Part shown: in pieces, positions 27,751 to 37,806 of the stretch
Position numbering within the stretch: the first letter of the stretch is position 1
How the letters are laid out: the number at the start of each line of letters is the position of its first letter
Source of the DNA: Pseudogracilibacillus auburnensis
GTDB taxonomy: Bacteria; Bacillota; Bacilli; Bacillales; Amphibacillaceae
Direction of reading: 5' to 3'
NCBI RefSeq assembly: GCF_003201975.1
Contig: NZ_QJJQ01000017.1
Coordinates: 31,312-95,311, forward strand
DNA length: 64,000 nt
Made by a program: the position numbers and the translations under genes
The notes under the pieces: model-generated
The model's input: only the letters and a program-made list of their open reading frames with translations
Database searches by the model: none
Told to the model about the DNA's origin: nothing

Positions 27751-27779
27751 ATAATACAGAGAAAGCATTAAATTGTCAA
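27751..27779 (-). promoter_or_regulatory. Predicted sigma-A promoter of metQ
   Basis: On the minus strand, perfect TTGACA (27779-27774) and TATTAT (27756-27751) with 17-nt spacing. No S-box leader follows. Confidence 0.8.
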
Positions 27780-27917
27780 TACGAAAATTAGCTTTTCGCT
27801 TCCTTAATATATTCCCACTTAATAACCAAACACTTATCATACAACAAACTTGTTTGTGAATGTGTGGTACTGCGCAACTAAAGGGTGATTCAGCGTGCAT
27901 GAGGTTGATTCGGGATA

Positions 27918-28640
27918 GTTCACACCCGATGAAACCACTGCGAGTCTTTTCTTGCGGATATCTAAAGAAGTTCATACCCGGTGGAAGGCACTACGGGTCT
28001 TTTCTTGCTGATTTCTAAAAAGTTCGCACCCGGTGGAAGGCACTACGGGTATCTTCTTGCGAAGTTCTAGAAAGTTCGCACCCGGTGGAAGGCACTATGG
28101 GTATCTTCTTGCGGAGTTCTAAAGAGTTCATACCCGGTGGAAGGCGCTACGGGTATCTTCTTGCGGAGTTCTAGAAAGTTCGCACCCGGTGAAAGGCGCT
28201 ACGGGTCTCTTCTTGCGGAGTTCTAGAAAGTTCGCACCTGGTGGAAGGCGCTACGGGTTTCTTCTTGCGGAGTTCTAGAAAGTTCACCCGGTGGAAGGCG
28301 CTACGGGGCTCTTCTTGCGGATTTCTAAAGAGTTCGCACCCGGTGGAAGGCGCTACGGGTCTCTTCTTGCGAATTTCTAGAAATTTCGCACCCGATGGAA
28401 GGCACTGCGGGTCTCTTCTTGCGAATTTCTAGAAAGTTCGCACCCGGTGGAAGGCACTACGGGTATCTTCTTGCGGAGTTCTAGAAAGTTCGCACCCGGT
28501 GGAAGGCGCTACGGGTCTCTTCTTGCGGAGTTCTAGTAAGTTCATACCCGATGGAACCACTGCGAGTCTTTTCTTGCGGATATCTAAAGAGTTCACACCC
28601 GGTGGAAGGCACTACGGGTCTCTTCTTGCGGATTCCTAGA
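27918..28640. repeat. Tandem array of 14 units of 52 bp
   Basis: Units begin at 27918, 27970, 28022, 28074, 28126, 28178, 28230, 28282, 28332, 28384, 28436, 28488, 28540 and 28591. Period is 52 bp except one 50-bp and one 51-bp unit. Each reads GTTCGCACCCGGTGGAAGGC, then C(T)ACGGGT and CTTCTTGCGGA, and ends near TTCTAGAA. ACCCG and CGGGT within a unit can pair around a 12-nt loop, and TTCTAGAA is palindromic. First and last units are the most diverged. There are no unique spacers and no cas genes, so it is a minisatellite and not CRISPR. Confidence 0.95.
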
Positions 28641-28929
28641 TCAGAGCGAACGAGATTTATTCGGCGCAAAATACGGATTCAGTGCTATGACTAATTAATT
28701 CAAAATACGATGCTTAAATTGTTCTATTCCGTACCAAACCTCTATCAATCAAGAATACACATGGATTTTTTTCTATTTGTATAGCGATAATAATCGGATG
28801 AACTACCACAGTAATTAAGCAAGGAAAGGTAAGGTATAATTTTTCTTTACCTTGCTTATCACTAAGCCTTTAATGGCGATAACTAAATTTGTACAATACG
28901 GATAAAAAATTTATACTTCTGCATAAAGT

Positions 28930-29958
28930 TTACGTAAAATATTCAATCTTTGCTTCTGGAAAATAATGATGAATATAATTACCTAATGTATCTTTAATAT
29001 CTTCTTGCTCCTGATCATGATAAACATATTTTCCGATGCCATATTTACCCCATTTCCATTTTCGTTTTGATTCATCGAGTTCAAGTTTTGTCATTGGGTA
29101 ATTTTCTTGGATGACTCGCTTCGCAGGTTTGGTAAAACGGTGCTGGATCATCTCAAATGTTAAATCGTTTCTTGCAAAACTAGGTAGTACCCCATCTAAT
29201 TTTTCAAACATTTCCTTGTATCCTTCTTTCCAGCCTTCATGTAGATAAATTGGGGCTACAATAAATCCAAGCGGAAATCCTGCTTCTGCTACTTTCACAG
29301 CCGCATCAATTCTTTCATGTAACCTTGAAGTACCTGGTTCAAAAAATTTTATGATATATTCGTCATTTATACTAAAACGAAAGCGAGTTTTTCCGTTGTG
29401 CTTGGCATCTAAAAGATGATCTACATGAGCAAATTTTGTCACAAAACGTAATTTCCCATGTTCAGATTCACCAAAAAATTCAATTGCTTTTTTTAAATGA
29501 TGTGTAAGATGATCGATACCGACGATATCAGATGTACAAGAAGCTTCAAACCGAGTAATTTCAGGTGCTCGTTCTTCCATATACCGTTCTGCGGATGCAA
29601 AAATTTCATCGACATTTACGTAGGTGCGAATATATGGTTTTGAACCCATTGTTGTTTGTAAATAACAATAATGACAATGTCCCATACACCCTGTAGCAAG
29701 TGGAATTGCATATTCTGCAGACGGTTTTGATGTATCAAATGTAAGTGTTTTTCGAATGCCTATAACTAGGGTTGATTTAGCAATACGGTATTTTTGAAAA
29801 TGATTTTCCCCAGGCAAGTTGCGAATTTGGTTATGGGATGTAGTCTCACGAATTTCTATATCCATTTTTCTAAATTTATGAATCAGCTTTTCTCCGAGTG
29901 GATACTCCAGTGCTTTTGGCTCCACATAAACAAGTTGGGGAATGAATGGTTTAACCAT
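28930..29958 (-). CDS. splB: Spore photoproduct lyase
   Basis: Radical-SAM enzyme that reverts the spore-specific thymine photoproduct during germination. The CxxxCxxC cluster motif is ATGCMGHCHYCYLQTTMG, with cysteines at 91, 95 and 98. The conserved Cys141 in FEASCTSDIVGIDHL is the hydrogen donor of the family. The 342 residues match the B. subtilis enzyme. It overlaps splA by 8 bp. Its presence implies endospore formation. Confidence 0.97.
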   Translation of the reverse strand: MVKPFIPQLVYVEPKALEYPLGEKLIHKFRKMDIEIRETTSHNQIRNLPGENHFQKYRIAKSTLVIGIRKTLTFDTSKPSAEYAIPLATGCMGHCHYCYLQTTMGSKPYIRTYVNVDEIFASAERYMEERAPEITRFEASCTSDIVGIDHLTHHLKKAIEFFGESEHGKLRFVTKFAHVDHLLDAKHNGKTRFRFSINDEYIIKFFEPGTSRLHERIDAAVKVAEAGFPLGFIVAPIYLHEGWKEGYKEMFEKLDGVLPSFARNDLTFEMIQHRFTKPAKRVIQENYPMTKLELDESKRKWKWGKYGIGKYVYHDQEQEDIKDTLGNYIHHYFPEAKIEYFT

Positions 29959-30196
29959 TATAGCCCTCTATTTCTGTTGAGCCAAATGCATCTTCATACG
30001 CTTGCTCAGCCTCTTCTTCGGACTTAAAAACAGCAAATTCTTCACTAAATGGATAATAATTCTCATGGGAAAACAAAGCTAATTCATTAGGATTCTCTGG
30101 ATGTTGAACGACTGCTGCCTGTTGAACTTGGGCAACATCTTGTGCATGTGGATTTCGAATAATAACATACACTATTTCACCTGCTTGATAGTTCAT
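29951..30196 (-). CDS. splA: SplA-like regulator of spore photoproduct lyase
   Basis: An 81-residue protein, MNYQAGEIVYVIIRNPHAQD and onward, acidic at the C-terminus. Length, position directly upstream and overlap with splB match B. subtilis SplA, a TRAP-related transcriptional regulator of the operon. The start is the ATG at 30196 with AGGTG 6 nt upstream; the GTG three codons earlier lies inside that site. Confidence 0.85.
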   Translation of the reverse strand: MNYQAGEIVYVIIRNPHAQDVAQVQQAAVVQHPENPNELALFSHENYYPFSEEFAVFKSEEEAEQAYEDAFGSTEIEGYNG

Positions 30197-30225
30197 TTCA
30201 ATCACCTATATTTCCTGTTTCTTTT

Positions 30226-30257
30226 TATTATGAGTAAGTTGAGACCGAATTATGTCA
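30226..30257 (-). promoter_or_regulatory. Putative sigma-G promoter of splAB
   Basis: On the minus strand, TGACATA and CATAATA are separated by 18 nt, near the forespore sigma-G pattern (-35 gnATR, -10 CATnnTA). B. subtilis splAB is sigma-G-controlled, which agrees. Confidence 0.5.
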
Positions 30258-30383
30258 ACAATATACTTATAAGAATTGCTAACTTGTTGAACGGTATCCA
30301 AAGAAGTAGTTAAGCTATACATAAATGAGCAACATATGTTAATCTTAAAGTATAATATTGATTTCTTTATCGTCCTCTTTCAG

Positions 30384-30412
30384 TGGACAATTGAATACAT
30401 TTTCGATATTTT
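30384..30412 (+). promoter_or_regulatory. Putative sigma-A promoter of ptsHI
   Basis: TGGACA at 30384-30389 and TATTTT at 30407-30412 with a 17-nt spacer, 43 nt before ptsH. Modest match. Confidence 0.4.
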
Positions 30413-30454
30413 TGTATTAACTTATACAATTACATAAAGAAAGGATAAGACAAA

Positions 30455-30721
30455 ATGATTACAAGACAATTTACGATTACAGCAGAAGTTGGTTTACATG
30501 CAAGACCTGCAACACAATTGGTGCAAGAGGCAAGCAGATACTCATCACATATAGAACTTGAATACAACGAGAAGAAAGTAAACGTAAAATCTATTATGGG
30601 TGTCATGTCTTTAGGGATTGCTCAAGGTGCGACTTTCTCCATTATTATTGATGGACATGACGAAGAAGAGGCAATGAAAGGAATTGAAGCGTTATTTACG
30701 AACGAAGGGATTGCTGAATAA
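30455..30721 (+). CDS. ptsH: Phosphocarrier protein HPr
   Basis: General phosphotransferase carrier between enzyme I and sugar-specific EIIA domains. The 88 residues carry the phosphorylated His15 in GLHARPAT and the regulatory Ser46 in [15 protein letters not shown]. Ser46 phosphorylation by HPr kinase creates the CcpA co-repressor, so catabolite repression should operate here. The TAA stop shares its last base with the ptsI ATG. Confidence 0.98.
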   Translation: MITRQFTITAEVGLHARPATQLVQEASRYSSHIELEYNEKKVNVKSIMGVMSLGIAQGATFSIIIDGHDEEEAMKGIEALFTNEGIAE

Positions 30722-32445
30722 TGCCTGTAAGCTTACATGGAATTGCTGCTTCAAACGGATATGCGTTCGGTAAAGCATATAAACTTATTGAACCAGACTT
30801 ATCATTTGAAAAAACGACGATAGAAAACAGTGATGAAGAAATTCAGAGATTTCATGAAGCAATTAAAAACGCCAAAAAAGAACTTGCGAAGATCCGGGAA
30901 AAAGTTACAAATGAGCAGGGGGAGGAAAATGCTGCCATATTTGATGCACATTTATTAGTGTTAGACGACCCTGAGCTTATTTCCACTATTGAAAATAAAA
31001 TAAACGAAGAAAAGGTAAATGCTGAAAGTGCATTACGAGAAACGACAGATACGTATATTCAGATGTTTGAACAATTAGAAAATGAATATATGCGTGAGCG
31101 TGCTGCTGATATTAAAGATGTAACAAAGCGTGTTCTCGCCCATTTACTCGGAGAAACCTTACCTAATCCCGGTTTGATCGCTGAAGAAACTATTTTGATA
31201 GCGGTGGACTTAACTCCATCTGATACTGCGCAAATTAATAAACAATTTGTCAAAGGATTCGTAACAGATATTGGTGGTCGTACTTCACACTCGGCCATTA
31301 TGGCAAGATCGCTTGGGATACCAGCAATTGTTGGGACGAAAACTATTTCAAGCACTATTCAACAAGGTGATAATCTGATTATCGATGGAATGAATGGTGA
31401 AGTCATTATTCATCCAACCGACGAAGTTCAAGAAATATATAAAGAGAAAATGACTAAATTCCAAGCCCAACAAGCAGAATGGGCATTATTAAAAGATGAG
31501 CCAACGATCTCCCATGATGACCACAAAGTAGAATTAGCAGCAAATATCGGTTCTCCTCAAGATGTTGAAAGTGCAATCAACAACGGAGCAGAAGGAATCG
31601 GCCTTTATCGCACTGAATTTCTTTACATGGAAAGTACTTCACTACCGACAGAAGAAGAACAATTTCAAGCATACAAGGTCGTTTTACAAGGAATGAATGA
31701 AAAACCAGTAATTGTTCGCACGCTCGATATTGGTGGGGACAAGCAATTGCCATACTTAGAATTACCGGAAGAAATGAATCCATTCTTAGGTTTACGCGCT
31801 ATAAGACTTGCATTTGAAAAGATAGACGTCTTTCGCACACAACTCCGAGCATTACTCCGGGCTAGTACATTTGGTCATGTAAAAATAATGTTTCCAATGA
31901 TTGCAACACTGGATGAATTTCGCAAAGCAAAAGCAATTTTATTAGAAGAAAAAGAAAAATTAACAGATGAAGGCATTTCCGTTTCTGAAAATATCGAAGT
32001 AGGTATTATGGTTGAAATTCCATCTACGGCAATTTTAGCTGATGAATTTGCAAAAGAAGTAGATTTTTTCAGTATTGGAACAAATGATTTAATTCAATAT
32101 ACATTTGCAGCCGATCGAATGAATGAATCGGTCGCTTATTTATACCAACCATATCATCCAGCCATCTTACGACTCGTAAAATTAGTCATTGATGCGGCTC
32201 ATAAGGAAGGTAAATGGGCTGGTATGTGCGGAGAAATGGCTGGTGATCCTAATGCAATTCCACTTTTACTTGGACTTGGTCTCGATGAATTTTCAATGAG
32301 TGCTTCCTCTATTTTACAAGCACGAAGCCAAATAAAACAACTCGATCAAAAGGCGATGAGGAAGTTAGCAGAAAAAGCATTACAACTTCAGACATCAGAA
32401 GACGTAAAAAAGTTACTTGAAACAGAAGTGAAGGCTACCAAATAA
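30721..32445 (+). CDS. ptsI: PTS enzyme I (phosphoenolpyruvate-protein phosphotransferase)
   Basis: Transfers phosphate from PEP to HPr. The 574 residues contain the helical HPr-binding part, the active-site His190 in [20 protein letters not shown], and the C-terminal PEP-binding barrel. The barrel shows [54 protein letters not shown] and the catalytic Cys in [12 protein letters not shown]. It overlaps ptsH by one base as in other bacilli. Confidence 0.98.
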   Translation: MPVSLHGIAASNGYAFGKAYKLIEPDLSFEKTTIENSDEEIQRFHEAIKNAKKELAKIREKVTNEQGEENAAIFDAHLLVLDDPELISTIENKINEEKVNAESALRETTDTYIQMFEQLENEYMRERAADIKDVTKRVLAHLLGETLPNPGLIAEETILIAVDLTPSDTAQINKQFVKGFVTDIGGRTSHSAIMARSLGIPAIVGTKTISSTIQQGDNLIIDGMNGEVIIHPTDEVQEIYKEKMTKFQAQQAEWALLKDEPTISHDDHKVELAANIGSPQDVESAINNGAEGIGLYRTEFLYMESTSLPTEEEQFQAYKVVLQGMNEKPVIVRTLDIGGDKQLPYLELPEEMNPFLGLRAIRLAFEKIDVFRTQLRALLRASTFGHVKIMFPMIATLDEFRKAKAILLEEKEKLTDEGISVSENIEVGIMVEIPSTAILADEFAKEVDFFSIGTNDLIQYTFAADRMNESVAYLYQPYHPAILRLVKLVIDAAHKEGKWAGMCGEMAGDPNAIPLLLGLGLDEFSMSASSILQARSQIKQLDQKAMRKLAEKALQLQTSEDVKKLLETEVKATK

Positions 32446-32460
32446 TGGTAGCCTCCGTCT
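32433..32460. terminator. Hairpin at the end of ptsI
   Basis: GGCTACCA/TGGTAGCC, an 8-bp perfect stem with a 5-nt loop that includes the ptsI stop codon. The T-tail is interrupted (TCCGTCTATTT), so it is a weak terminator between convergent genes. Confidence 0.5.
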
Positions 32461-33616
32461 ATTTATTGACAATGTTAGCATCGTCTTTTTTAATCGTTTC
32501 TTTTTGGAAAAATATTTTATACACTCCGATCGTTAATAATGGTAATGCAAATACAGCAATCATTGCATAAGCCATCGCTGTATATCCTTTAGCAATTAAA
32601 TCGATAATTCCAACTTGTGCTAATATAACAGCCAAAATTAACGTACCGACAGCAATTCCACCTTTTTGTAAATCAGTTAAAGAGGTATTTGCTATATCTT
32701 TCATTTGTGAATCGAGTCGATCTACAAAAGCATGAATCATTCCCGATGCTGTTTCGATAAGTGTCCAACCAACGACAATTCCAAAAATGATGATAACAAT
32801 GAGCGGGAATCCTTCTAACATCATTAGCCATGGCACAGTTGCTCCTAATACATTTTCAGATGGATAATGACCTAGTAAACTGAAATAAGTTAAAAACCAT
32901 GGGAATGTCATTAACACACCACCGACAATTCCGGCAATAACAGCATCTTTACGACTTATTTGGCGTTTAATACTAAATAATGCAGCAGGGTAAACAGCTA
33001 AATTATACCCCACATATAAAATTCCACTCCACAATACGGCAAAAATGGATACCTTTCCAGGCATAAAGCTCGTGTCACCAGATCTCAACACTTCCAATGC
33101 ACTCTCCCAAGTGGAAGCGATTACAATTGTTGCAAATAATAAATATCCTAGCATTAATGATAGTGTACCTAAAGTCTTAAAACGCTCAATTAATCCTTTT
33201 CCATAAAAATTTAAAATTCCTACTATTACAATAATTAAGACGACACCAACCCAATAATTTAACCCTAATGTACTGTTTAAGATTTCTCCAGTTGCCGAAG
33301 CCATAATTGCAATAATTAAGATCGCAAGTAGTAAATAAACAATATCGAATAAAAACCACAGTGGACCAATTAATTCTTTGAGCAATAAACGATAATCGAA
33401 AACTTTAAATTTTCTGGCAAATTCAAACATAAGAATAGCCATAATCGTAAAACCGATAAAGATTCCAACACCACCAAGCCAACCCAATGCTCCATACTTC
33501 GCTCCAAACTCGACAATTTCTCGTCCTGTTGCAAAGCCGCCGCCCATTAATACTGACTGCAAAATAACAGCAGGAAGTACAAACCTACCATATTTTCCAT
33601 CTAAAAAGTTTTTCAC
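32459..33616 (-). CDS. YkvI-family membrane transporter-like protein
   Basis: A 385-residue integral membrane protein with about 10-11 TM helices, resembling the YkvI group of the amino-acid/polyamine/organocation superfamily. The N-terminus has the unwound-helix pattern VLMGGGFATGREIVEFGAKYG, typical of this fold's substrate site. Others are GILNFYGKGLIERFKTLG and WSGILYVGYNLAVYPAALF. The start is GTG after AAAGGGTG. Substrate unknown; no partner genes. Confidence 0.8.
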   Translation of the reverse strand: MKNFLDGKYGRFVLPAVILQSVLMGGGFATGREIVEFGAKYGALGWLGGVGIFIGFTIMAILMFEFARKFKVFDYRLLLKELIGPLWFLFDIVYLLLAILIIAIMASATGEILNSTLGLNYWVGVVLIIVIVGILNFYGKGLIERFKTLGTLSLMLGYLLFATIVIASTWESALEVLRSGDTSFMPGKVSIFAVLWSGILYVGYNLAVYPAALFSIKRQISRKDAVIAGIVGGVLMTFPWFLTYFSLLGHYPSENVLGATVPWLMMLEGFPLIVIIIFGIVVGWTLIETASGMIHAFVDRLDSQMKDIANTSLTDLQKGGIAVGTLILAVILAQVGIIDLIAKGYTAMAYAMIAVFALPLLTIGVYKIFFQKETIKKDDANIVNK

Positions 33617-33989
33617 GATGCCACACCCTTTCGATAAATTTTATTTAAATGGATAACCATATACTATATGTATACGGCTTTTCCCATGAAAATATTATAG
33701 CCATGTTTTCATGATAGATGTCCATATATAGGAAGTACGTTTGCCAAATGTAGAATACGATAAAACTATTTTATCTATTGTATCTTATTTGCTACATTTT
33801 GGAAACCGTATTAATGCCCATATTTGCTATCAGTTTCATTATTACAAATGAGCTGGTTCCCTCCAAGGATATGAGCCGATTTGCTAGTAACACGAGCTTA
33901 AACGGATTTTGCACGGTAGGTGAGGTGTTGGAAGTGAAGCCTAAGGAAAAGCGGATGCAATGATTCATGTTACACCCACTTTTTCCGTT
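33617..33989. other. Spacer with no recognisable gene
   Basis: AT-rich region between two minus-strand genes. A short inverted repeat ATTCATGT/ACATGAAT near the end of the racemase gene (33963-34000) lacks a T-tail. Nothing else recognised. Confidence 0.4.
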
Positions 33990-35105
33990 TTATACATGAA
34001 TTGTTTCCGTGGCAACCGTAAATTCCTTTAATGCTTCTTCGTCCATTTCATATCCGATTCCAGGTTTATTTGGTACGTGAATGATCCCATTTTCTACCTC
34101 AACTTCCGGCTTGATGATATCTTTTTTCCAATATCGTGAAGAACCTGCCGTATCTCCTGGCAAAACAAACTGTGATAAAGTGGTGAGTGCAATATTGTGA
34201 GCACGACCGATACCAGCTTCAAGCATCCCGCCACACCAAACATCGATTCCTTTCTCCTTTGCTAAGTCATGGATTTTCTTCGACTCTGTTAATCCACCAA
34301 CCCGGCCAATTTTTATATTAATAATTTTGCAACTACCGAGTTCAATTGCTTTTCTGGCATCTTCAAGGGAATGGATACTTTCATCTAAGCAAACGGGTGT
34401 CCTCAGTGCAGCTTGCAATATAGCATGATCGACAATATCATCATGTGCTAATGGTTGTTCAATCATCATTAAGTTCAGTTCATCTAACTTTCGTAAGTGT
34501 TCTAAATCAGCTAAAGAATAGGCTGAATTCGCATCAGCCATAATCGGTGTATCAGGAAAATGACGACGTACCTCCCGCAACATGTCAACATCATAACCGG
34601 GTTTTATTTTAATTTTGATTCGTTTATATCCTTCTTGTACATATGTTTCTACTTTTTTCAATAAATCTTTCACTGTTGGCTCAATACCTAAGCTGATCCC
34701 AACCTCGATTTGCCTTTTCGTTCCACCAAGTGCTTCTGCAAGTGGAATTTGCTTTTGTTTTGCATATACATCCCATACAGCGCCTTCTAATGCCGATTTG
34801 GCCATATTATTACGTTTAATCGGAGAAAATATTTGCTCCACCTCATTAGGATGAGCTATCACTTTCTTTTTTAGAAGTGGAATAAGAAAATCTTTCATCA
34901 TATGAAAATTTGTTTCCACTGTTTCCTCACTATACCAAGGACTTGAAAAAGCAACTGACTCTCCATAACCACGAATACCATCTTCATCGATCATTTCAAT
35001 AATGAAAAATTCTTTCTCTTGAAACGTACCAAAACTCGTCGTAAATGGATCGTTTAACATCATTTTTAAACGATGTAATTTGATTTGTTTTAATGAAATT
35101 GTCAT
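33990..35105 (-). CDS. N-succinylamino acid racemase / o-succinylbenzoate synthase (MenC type 2)
   Basis: Enolase-superfamily enzyme, 371 residues. The catalytic set is visible: the KIKIK motif (two lysines) near residue 163, metal ligands in [17 protein letters not shown] and CLDES, and the second acid/base Lys in [11 protein letters not shown]-terminal [13 protein letters not shown] is typical of the NSAR/OSBS subfamily. No men genes adjoin. Instead a GNAT and an M20 hydrolase follow, as in the Geobacillus D-to-L amino acid pathway, so racemase activity on N-succinyl amino acids is favoured. ATG at 35105 chosen; longer frames overlap the GNAT gene. Confidence 0.9.
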   Translation of the reverse strand: MTISLKQIKLHRLKMMLNDPFTTSFGTFQEKEFFIIEMIDEDGIRGYGESVAFSSPWYSEETVETNFHMMKDFLIPLLKKKVIAHPNEVEQIFSPIKRNNMAKSALEGAVWDVYAKQKQIPLAEALGGTKRQIEVGISLGIEPTVKDLLKKVETYVQEGYKRIKIKIKPGYDVDMLREVRRHFPDTPIMADANSAYSLADLEHLRKLDELNLMMIEQPLAHDDIVDHAILQAALRTPVCLDESIHSLEDARKAIELGSCKIINIKIGRVGGLTESKKIHDLAKEKGIDVWCGGMLEAGIGRAHNIALTTLSQFVLPGDTAGSSRYWKKDIIKPEVEVENGIIHVPNKPGIGYEMDEEALKEFTVATETIHV

Positions 35106-35109
35106 ACCT

Positions 35110-35898
35110 TTATACCCCCATAGAAAATACATAATAACTTTTATTAGACTGTTCAGAAATGAAGTCAATTGCGATAAATCCCGCTGCAAATAAAGCTTGA
35201 AAAACGTTCCTAGATTCAAAACGCCATTTTTTGGCTAGTTCAATTTGTTCTCGCTTTAATGATTGGAAATCGTTTGGAATTTCTACAAACCAAACATCAC
35301 TTTTCTGTAAATCATCCGTACAATGTGTTCGATAAACTGGTGATTCTTCTTCCATTACGAGTAGTAATTTTTCCGGATCCAAAACGTGGGTTCTTTTTCG
35401 TGTCGTCGTTATTAGATCCCATTCGATTTGAATCCGATCTGTCGGCAACCCTTGATTAAGCTGATCATTTAAGTCACCGTAATGATTTTCCTTGTAATGA
35501 GCACCACACGCTCCAAGTTTATGTAAATTGATGTACGCATTTTTGCTTTCAAGTGGATCAAACGTCCAGGTAATCATTTCATAGCCCATTTTTTTAGCGA
35601 TCTTCGCCTGCTTTTTCTTCATTTCAATCCCTAGACCACTTTTTCGATATGGCGGAAGAATGCCGAGCATATGGGAACAAATATACGGTTTTTCTTTATT
35701 AAAACCAGCAAAACTGTACAGAAAGCCTACCATTTTCCCTGACGTATATGCACCTAAAATGACACCTCCATTATTCATCGCTGTAAACGTTTGATGAACT
35801 GGAATGGTCGGCATTTGCCAAACAGCTTTTTCTATCTTTACGAGTTCATTTAATTGTTCAATGGATGTTAATTGTTTAATTTCAACATGAGCTGACAT
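35110..35898 (-). CDS. GNAT acyltransferase, probable D-amino-acid N-succinyltransferase
   Basis: A 262-residue two-part acyltransferase. The GNAT core has [40 protein letters not shown] (the CoA-binding loop) and [20 protein letters not shown] with LGACG. This long subfamily occurs beside N-succinylamino-acid racemases, where it is described as succinyl-CoA:D-amino acid N-succinyltransferase. It starts with MSAHVE after GAAGGGA, and ends 4 bp before the racemase start. Confidence 0.85.
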   Translation of the reverse strand: MSAHVEIKQLTSIEQLNELVKIEKAVWQMPTIPVHQTFTAMNNGGVILGAYTSGKMVGFLYSFAGFNKEKPYICSHMLGILPPYRKSGLGIEMKKKQAKIAKKMGYEMITWTFDPLESKNAYINLHKLGACGAHYKENHYGDLNDQLNQGLPTDRIQIEWDLITTTRKRTHVLDPEKLLLVMEEESPVYRTHCTDDLQKSDVWFVEIPNDFQSLKREQIELAKKWRFESRNVFQALFAAGFIAIDFISEQSNKSYYVFSMGV

Positions 35899-35917
35899 GT
35901 TTACAATCCCTTCTATT

Positions 35918-37042
35918 TCACGTATGTACGGCAGTTTCTAATAACGCTTTTGTTAAAATTTCGATCGCTATTGGTATCACTTCATGGTTAAATGTCATAT
36001 GCGGATGATGCAACCCAGGCTTTAAATCACAACCAATTGCTAACATTGTCGCTTTTATTTGCGGACGTTTAATCGTATAAAAGTGAAAATCATCACCGCC
36101 GGTTGATTCAATAATTGGCGCGAGATTTTCTGCACCGACAACCTGAAGGATGGCATCTTCCATGATTTGAGCAGCTTGATCATTGATCACTGCTGCTGCA
36201 ACCCCTGCTGAAGTCGATACTTTTATTTGTACATTATGGAGGGTCGCTAACATGCTTGCAATTTGTTCGACTTTTTCTGTCAACTGATCCATCACTTCAT
36301 TTGTTTGGGCGCGCAAATCGATTGAAAATGTCGCATTACCTGGAATGATATTGCTACTTTTTCCACCTGCTTGAAATGATGTCAGTTTAGCAGAGTAAGG
36401 GATTATTGGATTTACTTGTATGTTATTCATATGCTGAAATAATTCTGTGCCTACTTGAATCGCATTTGCGTTTAAATGTGGTCTCGCACCGTGTGCATCT
36501 TCCCCAATGATCTCCCCTTTCATAAACTTTGCCGCTCCGTGTTGAATTGCAGCTGCAAATTTTCCATTCGGTAATTCTTCTATCGGTCGTAAATGCATCC
36601 CATATAAATAATCAACGTCATCAACGATTCCTTTTTCTACAAATGCCAGTGCTCCAGTCCCTTTTTCTTCTGCAGGCTGAAAAATAAACCGGAATGTTCC
36701 TCGTGATGGAAGGTCACATTCGAGCAGAGTGAGCAATGTGCCAATAACGATTGTCATATGTGCATCATGTCCACAAGAATGATTCGCCTGAAACTTTCCA
36801 TCAACTTCTTGCCATAATGCATCGATGTCAGCTCTTAACGCAATGACAGGTTTGCCACTGCCAATTTCAATCATTAGACCAGTTAAATCATTAAATGTTG
36901 TGATTTTACAGTCTTCCCGTTCAAAAAGTGATTGGATATAATTGGTTGTGTTCTCCTCTTGCCAACTTATTTCTGGATGAGTATGTAAATGATTAAAAAT
37001 TTCAGTTAACCTTGTAGTTAACTGCTTTATCGTCGTTTTCAT
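35918..37042 (-). CDS. M20 amidohydrolase, probable N-succinyl-L-amino acid hydrolase
   Basis: A 374-residue zinc-dependent M20D peptidase. Metal and catalytic residues are in the stretch from ALRADIDALWQ to NHSCGHDAHMTIVIG (the conserved Cys and His), FQPAEEKGTGALAF (Glu base), YGMHLRP, and the dimerisation-domain AHGARPHLNANAIQVG. First gene of the GNAT-racemase set with 19 bp spacing. In that pathway it removes succinate from the L-isomer, making D-to-L conversion irreversible. A decayed paralogue lies at about 42.1-42.4 kb. Confidence 0.88.
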   Translation of the reverse strand: MKTTIKQLTTRLTEIFNHLHTHPEISWQEENTTNYIQSLFEREDCKITTFNDLTGLMIEIGSGKPVIALRADIDALWQEVDGKFQANHSCGHDAHMTIVIGTLLTLLECDLPSRGTFRFIFQPAEEKGTGALAFVEKGIVDDVDYLYGMHLRPIEELPNGKFAAAIQHGAAKFMKGEIIGEDAHGARPHLNANAIQVGTELFQHMNNIQVNPIIPYSAKLTSFQAGGKSSNIIPGNATFSIDLRAQTNEVMDQLTEKVEQIASMLATLHNVQIKVSTSAGVAAAVINDQAAQIMEDAILQVVGAENLAPIIESTGGDDFHFYTIKRPQIKATMLAIGCDLKPGLHHPHMTFNHEVIPIAIEILTKALLETAVHT

Positions 37043-37124
37043 TTTAATGCTCCTTTAAAAACTTTTCTATATCATTTTCTTCATCCATTATAACCCAAAT
37101 CATCCATTCGATGAATTGAAAATA

Positions 37125-37152
37125 AAAACAGAGACCGAATTTCTCGGTCTCC
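37125..37152 (-). terminator. Rho-independent terminator after gsiB
   Basis: On the minus strand GAGACCGA/TCGGTCTC, a perfect 8-bp stem with a 5-nt loop, followed by TGTTTTTATTTT. Confidence 0.88.
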
Positions 37153-37174
37153 GCTTTATAGGAAACAATTCTTC

Positions 37175-37753
37175 TTAGGAAGATTTGTTGTTATTTCTTC
37201 TTTGTTGTCTTCTTTTTCCCCCTTTTTCTCCAATCTCCTCATAAAAGTCACGATCATATTTTTCGGCGGTTGCTTCTCCACCCTTTTGACCGATTTCTTC
37301 GTAAAAATCACGGTCATGTGTTTCAGCGGTTGCTTCCCCACCTTTTTGACCTATTTCTTGGTAAAAGTCACGGTCATGATTCTTTGCTGTTGCTTTTCCA
37401 CCCTTTTGGCCGATTTCTTCATAAAAGTCGCGGTCATGTTTTTCGGAGGTTGCTTCCCCACCTTTTTGACCTATCTCTTGGTAAAAGTCACGATCATGAT
37501 TCTTTGCTGTTGCTTTTCCACCCTTTTGGCCGATTTCTTCGTAAAAATCACGGTCATGTGTTTCAGCGGTTGCCTTTCCGCCCTTTTGTCCAATTTCTTC
37601 GTAAAAATCATGGTCATGATTCTGAGCGGTCTTCTTTCCGCCCTTTTGGCCAATTTCTTCATAAAAGTCGCGGTCATGTTTTTGTGCCATTGTTTCTCCG
37701 CCTTTTTTGCCCGCTTGTCTGCGTGACATCTTGCCTTTATTCTGTTTAGCCAT
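37175..37753 (-). CDS. gsiB: GsiB-like general stress protein with KGG repeats
   Basis: A 192-residue, highly hydrophilic protein made of eight imperfect 20-residue repeats of the form HDRDFYEEIGQKGGKATAE, preceded by MSRRQAGKKGGE and ending in a basic KRRQQRRNNNKSS tail. It is the GsiB/Con-10 KGG family of desiccation and general-stress proteins (hydrophilin-like), cytoplasmic. B. subtilis GsiB has about five repeats, so this is a longer version. AAAGGAG precedes the ATG. The 60-bp coding repeats allow length change by recombination. Long open frames also occur antisense because of the repeats but are not genes. Confidence 0.95.
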   Translation of the reverse strand: MAKQNKGKMSRRQAGKKGGETMAQKHDRDFYEEIGQKGGKKTAQNHDHDFYEEIGQKGGKATAETHDRDFYEEIGQKGGKATAKNHDRDFYQEIGQKGGEATSEKHDRDFYEEIGQKGGKATAKNHDRDFYQEIGQKGGEATAETHDRDFYEEIGQKGGEATAEKYDRDFYEEIGEKGGKRRQQRRNNNKSS

Positions 37754-37806
37754 TTCTAACAGCTCCTTTAAAAATTTTGGCGCTATGTCCGCCTTCAGAA
37801 ATTGTC

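Noticed and set aside
27918..28640. CRISPR array
   Set aside because: The whole 52-bp unit repeats with no variable spacers, and no cas genes are present.
28241..28669. Open frames inside the 52-bp array on both strands
   Set aside because: They arise because 52 is not a multiple of 3 and the unit happens to lack stops in some frames; no ribosome-binding site and no recognisable protein.
28815..28865. Terminator for splB
   Set aside because: An AGCAAGG/CCTTGCT inverted repeat is present but has no T-run on the splB strand.
33778..33963. 61-codon frame in the spacer before the racemase gene
   Set aside because: No ribosome-binding site and no recognisable protein.
37202..37749. Long antisense and alternate-frame ORFs over gsiB
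   Set aside because: Shadow frames of the 60-bp repeats; the GsiB frame explains the sequence.
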